Shown in pieces: positions 1 through 7,491 of a stretch of 24,538 bases of DNA (the stretch's first letter is position 1; each line of letters opens with the position of its first letter). Source of the stretch: an uncultured Veillonellaceae bacterium (GTDB taxonomy: Bacteria; Bacillota; Negativicutes; Veillonellales; Dialisteraceae); assembly GCA_958439155.1 (NCBI GenBank), contig CAUBUJ010000005.1:1-24538 (forward strand), in the 5' to 3' direction. Both the position numbers and the translations under genes were made by a program. Below the pieces are notes generated by a model. The model worked only from the letters and a program-made list of their open reading frames with translations, was not told the origin of the DNA and searched no databases.

Positions 1-137
1 AGGAGTTCTTTCGCTTTGTCATCGACACTATTGGCAGGCTTGCTCACTTCATACTTATTCTTCTTCAAAATACCGATGACCTCCTCGCTGGTCTTTCCAA
101 ATTTCTTGGCCAGATCATAAATTCTATATTTCTGCAT
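1..137 (-). CDS. infB: Translation initiation factor IF-2, N-terminal fragment (partial)
   Basis: Only the first 45 codons are present; the gene runs off the left edge. The translation begins MQKYRIYDLAKKFGKTSEEV and continues through a short helical segment with a VSKPANSVDD motif, which is the IF2_N-type domain that opens bacterial IF2. IF2 is the GTPase that places initiator fMet-tRNA on the 30S subunit and promotes subunit joining; its GTPase core is outside the window. The start is supported by an AGGAGG at 143-148 (minus strand) about five bases upstream. It is the last visible gene of the rimP-nusA-ylxR-ylxQ-infB unit, 12 bases after ylxQ, the classic order in Firmicutes. Identification rests on the N-terminal domain plus conserved synteny. 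Confidence 0.9.
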   Translation of the reverse strand, partial: MQKYRIYDLAKKFGKTSEEVIGILKKNKYEVSKPANSVDDKAKEL

Positions 138-149
138 TCGCATTCCTCC

Positions 150-467
150 TTACAGGGGGGCGTCCATTTTTTTCAACAGAGCTTTGCTGAATCCTGTATC
201 GGTAATCAGCACAGCCGTCCTGATCCCTTTGCCCAGGGCGCTGCCCAATCTTTCTTTTTCGCCGAACATGCGCCACGGAATCTGCGCCCGCTGCGCCATC
301 AGCTGGTAGTCTTTTATCGTCCGGGGAGAGGCATCTTCCGCGATCAGAAGGAGCTTCCCCTTTTTATTTCTCAGCCCGTCCCGGAGCTGCTGGTCGCCGG
401 AGAGCATCGCCCCCGCTTTCTGGCAGAGTCCGAGAAACTGGTACAGCGCCTTAGGATTCATCGCCAA
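150..467 (-). CDS. ylxQ: L7Ae-family ribosomal-like RNA-binding protein (YlxQ)
   Basis: A 105-residue protein of the L7Ae/L30e/S12e fold that binds kink-turn-like RNA. Recognisable family features are the N-terminal LGLCQKAGAMLSG segment (residues 12-24), the KLLLIAEDASPRT strand-turn (38-50) and the GSALGKGIRTAVLITD segment near residues 75-90. The family is known as YlxQ in Bacillus; its exact cellular role is not settled. The reading frame overlaps the end of ylxR by 17 bases, so the two are probably translationally coupled. The first ATG is at 467; a second ATG two codons later (461) is equally possible. It sits in its usual place between ylxR and infB, which supports the call more strongly than the sequence alone. 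Confidence 0.88.
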   Translation of the reverse strand: MAMNPKALYQFLGLCQKAGAMLSGDQQLRDGLRNKKGKLLLIAEDASPRTIKDYQLMAQRAQIPWRMFGEKERLGSALGKGIRTAVLITDTGFSKALLKKMDAPL

Positions 468-720
468 GAGACTGCTTCAGCGCTTCATACACATCACGGG
501 ACACAGGACGCTTCAGCGATTTTTCAAGGCCATGATTGTCATAAGCCTTCTGGAAGCATTCCATGCTGTCGCAGATATAGACGCCGCGGCCGGATTTTTT
601 CCCAGTCCGGTCCACTTCCATTTCTCCTGTAGGAAGCGCTACGATGCGGAGGAGTTCCTTCTTCGGCTTCAGCGCCCCGCAGCCTACGCATTTGCGCATA
701 GGAATTTTTCTGACTTTCAT
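451..720 (-). CDS. ylxR: YlxR/RnpM family RNA-binding protein (DUF448)
   Basis: An 89-residue basic protein with the two diagnostic blocks of the YlxR family: RKCVGCG near residues 9-15 and GRGVYIC near 44-50. Four cysteines are arranged as C11-x2-C14 and C50-x4-C55, a pattern that could hold a metal, although this is inference. Family members bind RNA; a Bacillus/Clostridium homologue has been reported to bind RNase P RNA and is called RnpM. Its start codon overlaps the nusA stop (ATGA), and its own end overlaps ylxQ, so translation of the three genes is likely linked. Length and position in the nusA-infB operon are typical. Confidence 0.92.
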   Translation of the reverse strand: MKVRKIPMRKCVGCGALKPKKELLRIVALPTGEMEVDRTGKKSGRGVYICDSMECFQKAYDNHGLEKSLKRPVSRDVYEALKQSLGDES

Positions 721-1859
721 TCTTTGTCCTCCGCTTTTTCGCCGCTTCCGTCTTCCGCTTCAATATCAGCGAGAATATCGTCTTCTTCAGCAGGCGCACT
801 GCCGAAGCCTTCCGCCGCTGCCTGGGATTCGCTCTTAATATCGATCTTCCAGTTGGTGAGCTTCGCCGCGAGGCGCGCATTCTGTCCCGCTTTGCCGATG
901 GCAAGGGAGAGCTGGTAGTCCTGGACGATCACATAGGAAGACTTTTCTTCTTCCAGCACGGAAACAGATACCACCTTGGCCGGAGAAAGTGCATTGGCAA
1001 TATAAATCGCCGGATCTTCATCCCAGCGGACAATGTCAATCTTTTCCCCATGCAGTTCATTCACAATGTTCTGCACACGCTGTCCCTTGGGACCGACGCA
1101 GGCGCCCACTGGATCCACTGTGGGATCCATGGCGTATACAGCGATTTTGGAACGGGAACCGGCTTCACGGACCACCGACTTGATTTCCACAGTACCGGCG
1201 TAAATTTCGGGCACCTCCAGTTCAAAGAGACGCTTCAAGAGTCCCGGATGGGTGCGGGACAGAATGATTTCCGGCCCCTTCGTGGTTCTCTTCACTTCGT
1301 AAATATAGCATTTAATTTTATCGTTGGGCTGGAAGGTTTCCCCTTCAATCTGTTCCGTAAAAGGAAGAATGCCTTCCACACGGCCCAGGTCGACGAAAAT
1401 GGTGCGTGACTCGCTCCACTTCACCGTGCCTGTCACAACGTCTCCTTCCCGTCCGGAGAATTCTTCATAAATGGACCCGCGTTCCGCTTCCCGCAGTTTC
1501 TGCACCATCACCTGCTTTGCGGACAGGGCAGCCATGCGGCCGAAGTTTTTCGGCGTCACTTCGATCTGGAGACGGTCTCCCGCTTCATACTGGCGGTTAA
1601 TTTTCTTCGCGTCGGCTACAGAAATTTCGTTGATCGCGTTTTCCGATTCCGGATCCACCGTATCGACCACCACTTTTTCCGCATAAATATGGTAATCCCC
1701 GGTGGCGCGGTCAATGGACGCAGAGGTATTGGCGTTGCTCCCTGTTTCTTTTTTATACGCCGTCAGAAGCACCGACTCAAGCGCGCTGTACACGACATGC
1801 TCCGGCACCTTCTTCGTTTTCACCAGGTAATCCACCGCGGTTAATAATTGTTCGTTCAC
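717..1859 (-). CDS. nusA: Transcription termination/antitermination factor NusA
   Basis: NusA binds RNA polymerase and controls pausing, intrinsic termination and antitermination. The protein (380 residues from the chosen start) has the N-terminal polymerase-binding domain (about 1-130), an S1 domain (about 137-200), and two KH modules marked by GPKG (256-259) and GKAG (322-325). It ends in an acidic tail of about 30 residues instead of the repeat domains found in E. coli NusA. I chose GTG at 1859 (first residues M-N-E-Q-L-L): AGGAGG at 1871-1876 lies 11 bases upstream. An in-frame TTG at 1883 would place that Shine-Dalgarno inside the gene. It follows rimP by 20 bases and overlaps ylxR by four. 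Confidence 0.95.
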   Translation of the reverse strand: MNEQLLTAVDYLVKTKKVPEHVVYSALESVLLTAYKKETGSNANTSASIDRATGDYHIYAEKVVVDTVDPESENAINEISVADAKKINRQYEAGDRLQIEVTPKNFGRMAALSAKQVMVQKLREAERGSIYEEFSGREGDVVTGTVKWSESRTIFVDLGRVEGILPFTEQIEGETFQPNDKIKCYIYEVKRTTKGPEIILSRTHPGLLKRLFELEVPEIYAGTVEIKSVVREAGSRSKIAVYAMDPTVDPVGACVGPKGQRVQNIVNELHGEKIDIVRWDEDPAIYIANALSPAKVVSVSVLEEEKSSYVIVQDYQLSLAIGKAGQNARLAAKLTNWKIDIKSESQAAAEGFGSAPAEEDDILADIEAEDGSGEKAEDKE

Positions 1860-1879
1860 GATTGTTTCTGCCTCCTGTA

Positions 1880-2356
1880 TCAAAATGAAAAATGCAGTCT
1901 CACCTGCGATACTTTATCTTTTGGAAGGGAAACTTCCCCGCCGTCTTCCATCGTAAGGAGAATCTCCCCTTCCGGGGAAAGCCCGTTCAAACGGGCCGTA
2001 AAAGTCTTGCTCCCTTTCTTTCCCGTTTCGAGAGGGGCAAAAAGCTTCACGTCCACATCAGACCCGGCAAAGCGCGCGAAGTCACGGTCCTTTTTAATGA
2101 GACGGTCCACGCCGGGTGAAGAAACTTCCAGCATGTAATTGTCCGGGATCAAATCTTTTTCATCGAAAAGCCGCCCCGCTTCTTCACTGACCTTCTGGCA
2201 GTCGCCAAGATCGACGCCTCCTTCTTTGTCGATAAAGAGCCGGAGAATCCAGTTCCGTTCCCGTACATACATGACGTCAACGATTTCGATGCCCTCTTTT
2301 TCAAGAACCGGCGCGAGCAGTTCTTCCGCCGCCTTTTCAATTTCCTTATGTGCCAT
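1880..2356 (-). CDS. rimP: Ribosome maturation factor RimP
   Basis: RimP assists late assembly of the 30S ribosomal subunit. The 158-residue product has the two-domain layout of the family, with the highly diagnostic LEVSSPGVDRLIK block around residues 76-88 and an earlier IVDVMYVRE strand. The ATG at 2356 is preferred over an in-frame upstream start because a purine-rich Shine-Dalgarno (GGGAGGGG) lies just before it. It is the first gene of the nusA operon, the usual arrangement. Its leader carries a promoter and a terminator-like hairpin (separate entries), suggesting that expression of the whole operon is set before this gene. Confidence 0.94.
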   Translation of the reverse strand: MAHKEIEKAAEELLAPVLEKEGIEIVDVMYVRERNWILRLFIDKEGGVDLGDCQKVSEEAGRLFDEKDLIPDNYMLEVSSPGVDRLIKKDRDFARFAGSDVDVKLFAPLETGKKGSKTFTARLNGLSPEGEILLTMEDGGEVSLPKDKVSQVRLHFSF

Positions 2357-2410
2357 AATGAATTTCCCCCTCCCCTCCCGGGAATACACAGAGCCATTTT
2401 CCTGCCACTA

Positions 2411-2436
2411 TAAGAAAAAGTGAGCCGAAGCTCACT
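2411..2436 (-). terminator. Intrinsic terminator/attenuator in the rimP-nusA leader
   Basis: On the minus strand the seven-base arms AGTGAGC and GCTCACT close a TTCG tetraloop (stem 2419-2436) and are followed by TTTTCTTA. This is a good intrinsic terminator. It lies about 65 bases downstream of the hisS stop and could end the hisS operon. However, a strong promoter (2476-2504) lies upstream of it, so it also falls inside the rimP leader, near nucleotides 33-58 of the predicted transcript and 54 bases before the rimP start. A further six-base complement (2440-2445 with 2399-2404) brackets the hairpin. Confidence 0.75.
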
Positions 2437-2475
2437 CCTCAGGAATGTATATGAATAGCGCAAAATTACTTATTT

Positions 2476-2504
2476 ACTATAGCACATATAAAAGAAGGTT
2501 GCAA
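2476..2504 (-). promoter_or_regulatory. Promoter of the rimP-nusA-infB operon
   Basis: Minus-strand -35 TTGCAA (2499-2504) and -10 TATAGT (2476-2481) are separated by exactly 17 bases, with TG one base before the -10 (extended -10). The predicted start is near 2469, giving a leader of about 110 bases to rimP. This is among the best sigma-A-type matches in the window. It is a prediction from sequence only. Confidence 0.72.
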
Positions 2505-2526
2505 CTATGGGAATCCTCTTTTCTAC

Positions 2527-2550
2527 AGGCCTGCGTCTTCCCTCAGGCCT
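2527..2550. repeat. Inverted repeat across the hisS stop codon
   Basis: AGGCCTG (2527-2533) and CAGGCCT (2544-2550) form perfect seven-base arms around a ten-base loop, overlapping the last codons of hisS. On the minus strand no U-run follows, so it is not a convincing terminator. It may protect the 3' end of the hisS message or be chance. Confidence 0.35.
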
Positions 2551-3808
2551 TGTCTTTTTCCCGTCCTGCGATATATGCTGCGGTCTCTCCAAAGGTTACT
2601 TCATCCTGCGTGCCTTCCGTCATGGATTTCACCTGGGCTTTGCCGGATAGGAGCTCATTGCTGCCGATAATGACAGTATAATCAGCGCCGCTCTTTCCTG
2701 CCTGTTTCATCTGTCCCTTAAGACTTCTTCCCTGAAGATCCATATCGGCGCGGATCCCCATGCGGCGCAGTTCCTGCTGGATCCGCATGCCTTCCGCCGC
2801 CGCTTCTTCTCCCAGCGCAGCAATGTATACATGGCGGGGTTTTTCCGGCGCGGGGATGAGATTCTGCATGGAAAGAGCCAGAAGGAGCCTTTCCATCCCG
2901 ACCGCAAAGCCGACGCTCGGCGTATGGGGTCCGCCGATTTCTTCCACCAGGCCGTCGTAGCGGCCGCCGCCGCAGATGGCGCTCTGCGCACCGAGCGGGG
3001 TGTACTGGATCTCGAAGGCTGTATTGGTGTAATAGTCCAACCCCCGGACCAGACGGGGATCGATTTCATAAGAAATGCCGAGAGCGGTCAGGTATTTCTG
3101 GAGCGCTTCAAATTTTTTTCTGCATTCTTCGCAGAGATAGTCCCCAATTTTCGGCGCGTCCGCAAATTCCGGCTTATTCCCGTCTTCCTTGCAGTCAAGG
3201 ACGCGGAGGGGATTTTTTTCGAGACGTTCCCGGCAGTCATGACAGAGGTGATCTTCCCGCTGCTTGAAATAGTCAATCAGTGCTTTCCGGTAGACCGGGC
3301 GGCACTTGCTGCACCCAATGGAATTCACATGGAGAACCAGATCTTTCAGACCCAGATTCTGGAAAAGCGTATACGCGAGGGATATCACTTCCGCATCCGC
3401 CACAGGGGAATCCGCGCCGAGCACTTCCACGCCGAACTGGTGGAATTCCCGGTAACGTCCCGCCTGGGGACGGTCATAGCGGAACATGGAGCCGATATAA
3501 AAGAATTTATGCACCTGCTGGTCGCCGTAAAGCTTGTGTTCCAGGTAGGCTCTCACCGCAGACGCTGTATTTTCCGGGCGAAGCGTAATGCTCCGTCCCC
3601 CTCTGTCAGTGAAGGTGTACATTTCCTTGGTAACCACATCTGTCGTATCTCCGATGCCGCGCTGGAAAAGCTCCGTCGCTTCAAACATAGGTGTGCGGAG
3701 TTCTCCGTAACCATAGCGCGCGCAGAGATGGCGGATCGCTTTTTCCATATAGTTCCATTTATACGCTTCTTCCGGAAGAATATCCTGTGTTCCTCTTAAT
3801 GCCTGCAT
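2543..3808 (-). CDS. hisS: Histidine--tRNA ligase
   Basis: This class II synthetase charges tRNA-His with histidine. Visible are motif 2 with GSMFRYDRPQAGRYREFHQFG (about 106-126), the histidine-binding LVRGLDYY motif (about 253-260), the GGGRYDGL turn (280-287) and motif 3 with SVGFAVGMERL (298-308), followed by a C-terminal anticodon-binding domain. Length (421) is normal. The insertion domain holds seven cysteines, several in pairs (166/169, 189/192, 226/229, and 206). The ATG at 3808 has an AGGAG just upstream. It is the last gene of the recJ-to-hisS unit, 26 bases after hemZ. I see no T-box leader in the gap. Confidence 0.97.
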   Translation of the reverse strand: MQALRGTQDILPEEAYKWNYMEKAIRHLCARYGYGELRTPMFEATELFQRGIGDTTDVVTKEMYTFTDRGGRSITLRPENTASAVRAYLEHKLYGDQQVHKFFYIGSMFRYDRPQAGRYREFHQFGVEVLGADSPVADAEVISLAYTLFQNLGLKDLVLHVNSIGCSKCRPVYRKALIDYFKQREDHLCHDCRERLEKNPLRVLDCKEDGNKPEFADAPKIGDYLCEECRKKFEALQKYLTALGISYEIDPRLVRGLDYYTNTAFEIQYTPLGAQSAICGGGRYDGLVEEIGGPHTPSVGFAVGMERLLLALSMQNLIPAPEKPRHVYIAALGEEAAAEGMRIQQELRRMGIRADMDLQGRSLKGQMKQAGKSGADYTVIIGSNELLSGKAQVKSMTEGTQDEVTFGETAAYIAGREKDKA

Positions 3809-3834
3809 TGATCTCCTCTTCTTTCTATTTTGAT

Positions 3835-5295
3835 TCAGTACTGTATCCCTTTTTCCGGGCTCATCCAGTCCCAGAGCCGGTCCCGCTCCAGCAGGAGCCT
3901 TGTAAGCCGCTCTTCGTATACCGCAGGATTCCTCGGCATGTAGAGCTTTTTCAGGCGGAATCCGCCGGGAAGGACTGCTTTGGACACCGCGCCGGCACCG
4001 GCGCCTATGACATGCTGGCGTTCTCCGATCATCTGGATATTGTAGACCGAATCATGACCGGGCCGTGCATATCCTACATTGGCGAAATCATCGGTCATGT
4101 ACTTCTGACGGTACAGGTAGTATGGATGGTACCCGGCCCGGCGGAGCCGCTCCTCTGCCATGGCGAGCATGGCTGCCACTGTTTCCTCATCAGGCAGATG
4201 GAAGGAGGCGGCATGTCCGAAAAAGGGGCTGCCCCGTTTCACCGCCAGTGTATGGATTGTAACATTTTCCGGACAAAGTTGGCAAACCGCGTCTATATTT
4301 TCTTCCATATCGGAAAATGTCTGTGAAGGAAGACCGCAGATAAAATCCATATTGACTGACGAAAATCCATACCGGCGCACCGCTTCCATGGCGCGGAAAA
4401 TATCTTCCTCTGAGTGGGAACGGGAAATCTGCCGGAGAATCCGGTCCTGCATGGTCTGGGGATTGATGGAAATGCGGCTTACTCCATGGGAGGAAAGCAC
4501 CGACAGCAGTTCTTCCCCTATCGTGTCAGGCCGCCCTGCCTCGACGGTACATTCTTTCACCGTCATCTTCTGCATGAGCGGATCCAGCCGATGCAGCACC
4601 TGGTCCATCTGGGCGGGAGATAAGATGGACGGCGTGCCCCCTCCCATGTAGACGCTTTCTATATGGAGCCCTTTCCTTTCCGCAAGGGCCGCCGCCTCTT
4701 CCGCGTCCCGGGCCAGCGCTTCCGCGTAAGACGCAAGGGCCGCCGCCGGCGGGGCGATCGCTGCCGGGAACGAGCAGTACACACAGTGGCTCGGGCAGAA
4801 CGGCACATGAAGATAGACCGAAGCGGTCTTTTCTTCTGCACAAGGCGAAGCGTCCAGGACCGCCTTGTGGCACCGGGCTGTTTCCATGAGAAGCCGCGCC
4901 ATTTCGGGCGATACTCTTTCCTCCGCGAGGAAACGCTTCGCTTCCTCTTCCCATCCGGGCTTTTTAAAGAAGGGGTACAGCGCTTTTTCCGGGCGCATCC
5001 CCAGAAGGTATCCCCACTTCCCCAGCGGTTTTCCCGTTATAGCGGAAAACCCATCCATGAGCGCTTTTTCCGCTTCTCTCCGTCCGGCGCATTCTTTCCG
5101 CTCAAAAAGGCACCGCCCATTTTCCTGGATCACCGCGGTATAATTCCCGGCCTCTCCGGAAATCACCGCAGAAAAATCCCCTTCTCCCTTCCCGGCGTGG
5201 CGGAATCCGAAATAGAGGAAAACCTGCGCCGCCATGGAGGAAAATGACAGCGGCCCCTCAAAGGAAGCGGTCAATTCTTGTGTTTTTTCTGACAT
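3835..5295 (-). CDS. hemZ: HemZ-type radical SAM coproporphyrinogen III dehydrogenase-like protein
   Basis: A 486-residue radical SAM protein. An N-terminal region of about 155 residues precedes the Fe4S4-binding cysteines C167-x3-C171-x2-C174, in the Y-x-H-x-P-F-C context typical of the HemN/HemZ/HemW group, and a GGGTPS SAM-binding motif follows around 217. The long N-terminal extension fits HemZ rather than HemW. HemZ proteins are annotated as oxygen-independent coproporphyrinogen dehydrogenases, but the substrate of this subgroup is not well established, so function is inferred. The ATG at 5295 lies inside the 3' end of fur (25-base overlap), with no strong Shine-Dalgarno, pointing to translation coupled to fur. 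An ATG 20 codons later also lacks a good site. Confidence 0.87.
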   Translation of the reverse strand: MSEKTQELTASFEGPLSFSSMAAQVFLYFGFRHAGKGEGDFSAVISGEAGNYTAVIQENGRCLFERKECAGRREAEKALMDGFSAITGKPLGKWGYLLGMRPEKALYPFFKKPGWEEEAKRFLAEERVSPEMARLLMETARCHKAVLDASPCAEEKTASVYLHVPFCPSHCVYCSFPAAIAPPAAALASYAEALARDAEEAAALAERKGLHIESVYMGGGTPSILSPAQMDQVLHRLDPLMQKMTVKECTVEAGRPDTIGEELLSVLSSHGVSRISINPQTMQDRILRQISRSHSEEDIFRAMEAVRRYGFSSVNMDFICGLPSQTFSDMEENIDAVCQLCPENVTIHTLAVKRGSPFFGHAASFHLPDEETVAAMLAMAEERLRRAGYHPYYLYRQKYMTDDFANVGYARPGHDSVYNIQMIGERQHVIGAGAGAVSKAVLPGGFRLKKLYMPRNPAVYEERLTRLLLERDRLWDWMSPEKGIQY

Positions 5296-5726
5296 TCGCT
5301 GCAGTACCCATACACCTTGAGCTGGGAATCCACCGCCTGAAACCCATCATGCTTCTGGATTTCCTCTCTCATTTCCGGAGGAAAATCGTAGGAAAATTCC
5401 ACCACTTTGCCGCAGCCCAGGCAGATCAGATGATGATGGGAATGGCGCGGCTGGGGATCGGTCAGTTCATACCGGCTCCTTCCATCGCCAAAATCGAGCT
5501 TCTTCAAAAGTTCCAGCGAAGTAAAAAGCTCGAGAGAGCGGTACACCGTGGCAAGACCGATATCCGGATTTTCATCCCGCACCATGGCGAATACATCTTC
5601 CGCGCTCATGTGGTTTTCCCGGCTGTCCAGGAAAGCCTGCAGAATGATCTGCCGCTGGTTGGTAAATTTGTATTTGTGTTCTTTAATCCTTGCGCGGAGC
5701 GTGTTCATCACGCTTGATTTTTTCAT
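5271..5726 (-). CDS. fur: Fur-family metal-responsive repressor (probably Fur)
   Basis: A 151-residue winged-helix regulator. The DNA-binding half includes FTNQRQIIL (21-29) and the DIGLATVYRSLELF recognition helix (55-68). The metal half has the His cluster at 95-99 followed by C102-L-G-C105, and a C-terminal C142-S-E-C145, the two CxxC pairs of the structural zinc site. The spacing is closest to ferric uptake regulator Fur, but PerR or Zur cannot be fully excluded without alignment. The ATG at 5726 is chosen because AAGGAG lies eight bases upstream; an upstream in-frame ATG exists. It overlaps hemZ by 25 bases, linking iron sensing to a heme-related enzyme. Fur-box-like sequences occur at 12406-12448 and 23100-23110. 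Confidence 0.9.
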   Translation of the reverse strand: MKKSSVMNTLRARIKEHKYKFTNQRQIILQAFLDSRENHMSAEDVFAMVRDENPDIGLATVYRSLELFTSLELLKKLDFGDGRSRYELTDPQPRHSHHHLICLGCGKVVEFSYDFPPEMREEIQKHDGFQAVDSQLKVYGYCSECQKKHKN

Positions 5727-5775
5727 TCCCGTTTCTCCTTCATGCATTTTCACAGGACAATGTTGGAAATCAAAC

Positions 5776-6834
5776 TCATTTACCGCAGGTCTCGCGATAG
5801 CGGTTATAAAACCACATGTGCCGGAGCAGCACCTGGAGCACCGCCAGGACCGGCACAGAAATCATCATGCCCACCACACCGTAGAGGTGCCCCCCTACGA
5901 GAACGCCCAGTATGATCGCCACCGGATGGACTTTGATGATGCTCCCCATCAGTTTGGGCATGACAATATGGGAATCGAGCTGCTGCACCACAATATAAAA
6001 GGCGAGCACCTGGAGCATCACTGCCGAGCTCTGGGCCAGCCCGAGAAGCACCGGCGGCACCGCGCCCATAATAGGACCGATGACCGGCACCATTTCCACA
6101 ATCCCCGCAAGAAGCCCGATCACCAGCGGATAGGGAATGTCCAGAAAGACCATCCCGAGAAACACAACGAGGGTCATCAATACGGACAAGGTAAGCTGCC
6201 CCCGGATATACGCGGACAGTACAAAATGGATTTCCTGAAACAAAAGGGTCAGGTGATTTTCATAGCGTTCCGGAAAAAGCCGGATAAAGCCGCGGCAGAA
6301 GGCACTGCCGCTTTTGATCATGTAGAACGTGATAATCGGCACCACAATAAGTTCAATCATGGTGCTGGCAAAGGAAAAAGCCGCCGACAGGGAAAGGGAA
6401 GCCAGGCCCAGCGTATAAGAGCCAATTTTTTCGATGGTACTGGCGATGAGCTGCTTCACTTCCGGGGGCACTGCATCCAGCTGATACTGCTCGATGAGGC
6501 GGGGCGCCGCCTGCTGGACAGTGGCCACGATCTGGGGAATACTGGCGATAAATTCCTGAAATTCCTTAATAAACGGCACCAGCACGTACTGGCCGATCAG
6601 GTAAAGAATCCCCAAAAAGAGCACAAACGCCAGGACAATCGCCAGATCATACGGAAAAAGGGACCGGCCGCCCCTTGTCCCGAGACGGGCAATGCCATCG
6701 GCAAGCGGCTTTAAGAGCACTGCCAGAATGAGAGAAAGCCCGAAGGGAAATAGAATGGCCGGCACCAGGCACACCAGGCCCGCCACAAAAAGGGCCGCCG
6801 TCACCCGGAGCCAGAACGATGCACCCCGTTTCAT
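5776..6834 (-). CDS. AI-2E family membrane transport protein
   Basis: A 352-residue integral membrane protein of the AI-2E/TerF (UPF0118, PF01594) family. It has two hydrophobic segments near the N-terminus (about 10-45), a third near 60-80, a soluble loop of about 70 residues (from IASIPQIV to KIGSYTLG), then a cluster of hydrophobic helices including the conserved GLLAGIVEMVPVIGPIMGAVP stretch and the DSHIVMPKLMG motif near the end. Members are proposed exporters or channels; some export autoinducer-2, others are Na+/H+ antiporters. Substrate cannot be told here. The ATG at 6834 has GGGAG upstream and begins one base after the stop of the metallohydrolase gene. Confidence 0.86.
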   Translation of the reverse strand: MKRGASFWLRVTAALFVAGLVCLVPAILFPFGLSLILAVLLKPLADGIARLGTRGGRSLFPYDLAIVLAFVLFLGILYLIGQYVLVPFIKEFQEFIASIPQIVATVQQAAPRLIEQYQLDAVPPEVKQLIASTIEKIGSYTLGLASLSLSAAFSFASTMIELIVVPIITFYMIKSGSAFCRGFIRLFPERYENHLTLLFQEIHFVLSAYIRGQLTLSVLMTLVVFLGMVFLDIPYPLVIGLLAGIVEMVPVIGPIMGAVPPVLLGLAQSSAVMLQVLAFYIVVQQLDSHIVMPKLMGSIIKVHPVAIILGVLVGGHLYGVVGMMISVPVLAVLQVLLRHMWFYNRYRETCGK

Positions 6835-6835
6835 T

Positions 6836-7471
6836 TCATTCTCCCGCAAGAAATGGATTGGTCCGTTTTTCCGTGCCAATCGTGGTGGGCTCCCCATGGC
6901 CGGGAAGGACGTTCGTCGCATCAGGAAGGAGGAAAAGCTCCTTCCTGATGCTGGTAAGCAGGGTCGTCATGCTGCCGCCGGGAAAATCGGTGCGCCCTAC
7001 CGACCCCTGGAAAAGGGTATCTCCTGTAAAGACGAGATTATCCTTCCAGTCGTAGAAAGAGAGGCCTCCCGGCGTGTGGCCCGGCGTTTCCAGCACTTCC
7101 AGATCTATATCCCCTTCGGTGATATGATCCCCTTCCTCTACAAGAACGTCCGGCTTTCCGCATACCACCGGCTTGTCCAGCATATCGGACAGATTCATGG
7201 ATGCGCTGGTCAGGAGAGGCAGGTCCTTCGCGCTCATATAGACCTTCGCATCGGGAAATTTTTCCCGGAGGAAGTTGAGCCCCGCGATGTGGTCCACATG
7301 GGCATGAGTCAAAAGAATTTTTTTCGGTGTCATGCCGATGGTGAGCACCGCCTTCCAGATATGCTCCGGCGTAAAAGACGGATCTATGATGATCCCATCC
7401 ATTCCCTTTTCATTCCACGCCAGATAGGTATTGGTCATAAAGGGGCCAAGAACAAGGTAAGAAATTTTCAT
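6836..7471 (-). CDS. MBL-fold metallohydrolase (glyoxalase II-like)
   Basis: A 211-residue metallo-beta-lactamase fold hydrolase. The metal ligands are visible: H-A-H-V-D-H at 56-61, H132 in PGHTPGG, D151 in FTGDTLF, and H192 in LPGHG. The VGRTDFPGG segment is characteristic of the small hydroxyacylglutathione hydrolase-like group (Bacillus YqgX type). Possible activities include thioester hydrolysis in methylglyoxal detoxification; the true substrate is unknown. The ATG at 7471 is preceded by AAGGGGAA. It sits between dtd and the AI-2E family gene with short gaps (20 bases and one base). Confidence 0.88.
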   Translation of the reverse strand: MKISYLVLGPFMTNTYLAWNEKGMDGIIIDPSFTPEHIWKAVLTIGMTPKKILLTHAHVDHIAGLNFLREKFPDAKVYMSAKDLPLLTSASMNLSDMLDKPVVCGKPDVLVEEGDHITEGDIDLEVLETPGHTPGGLSFYDWKDNLVFTGDTLFQGSVGRTDFPGGSMTTLLTSIRKELFLLPDATNVLPGHGEPTTIGTEKRTNPFLAGE

Positions 7472-7491
7472 AGTATTCCCCTTTCCGTCAC

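Noticed and set aside
2527..2550. Inverted repeat at the end of hisS as its terminator
   Set aside because: No T-run follows on the minus strand; the T-rich side faces the plus strand, where there is no gene to end.
2831..3799. A 322-codon plus-strand frame opposite hisS
   Set aside because: The hisS frame has all class II synthetase motifs; the plus-strand frame has none and no ribosome binding site.
3809..3834. Possible T-box or other leader control of hisS
   Set aside because: Only 26 bases separate hemZ and hisS, too short for a T-box; hisS is transcribed from upstream.
5548..6714. A 388-codon plus-strand frame opposite fur and the AI-2E family gene
   Set aside because: The His/Asp-rich translation is the complement of hydrophobic helices; no independent signals.
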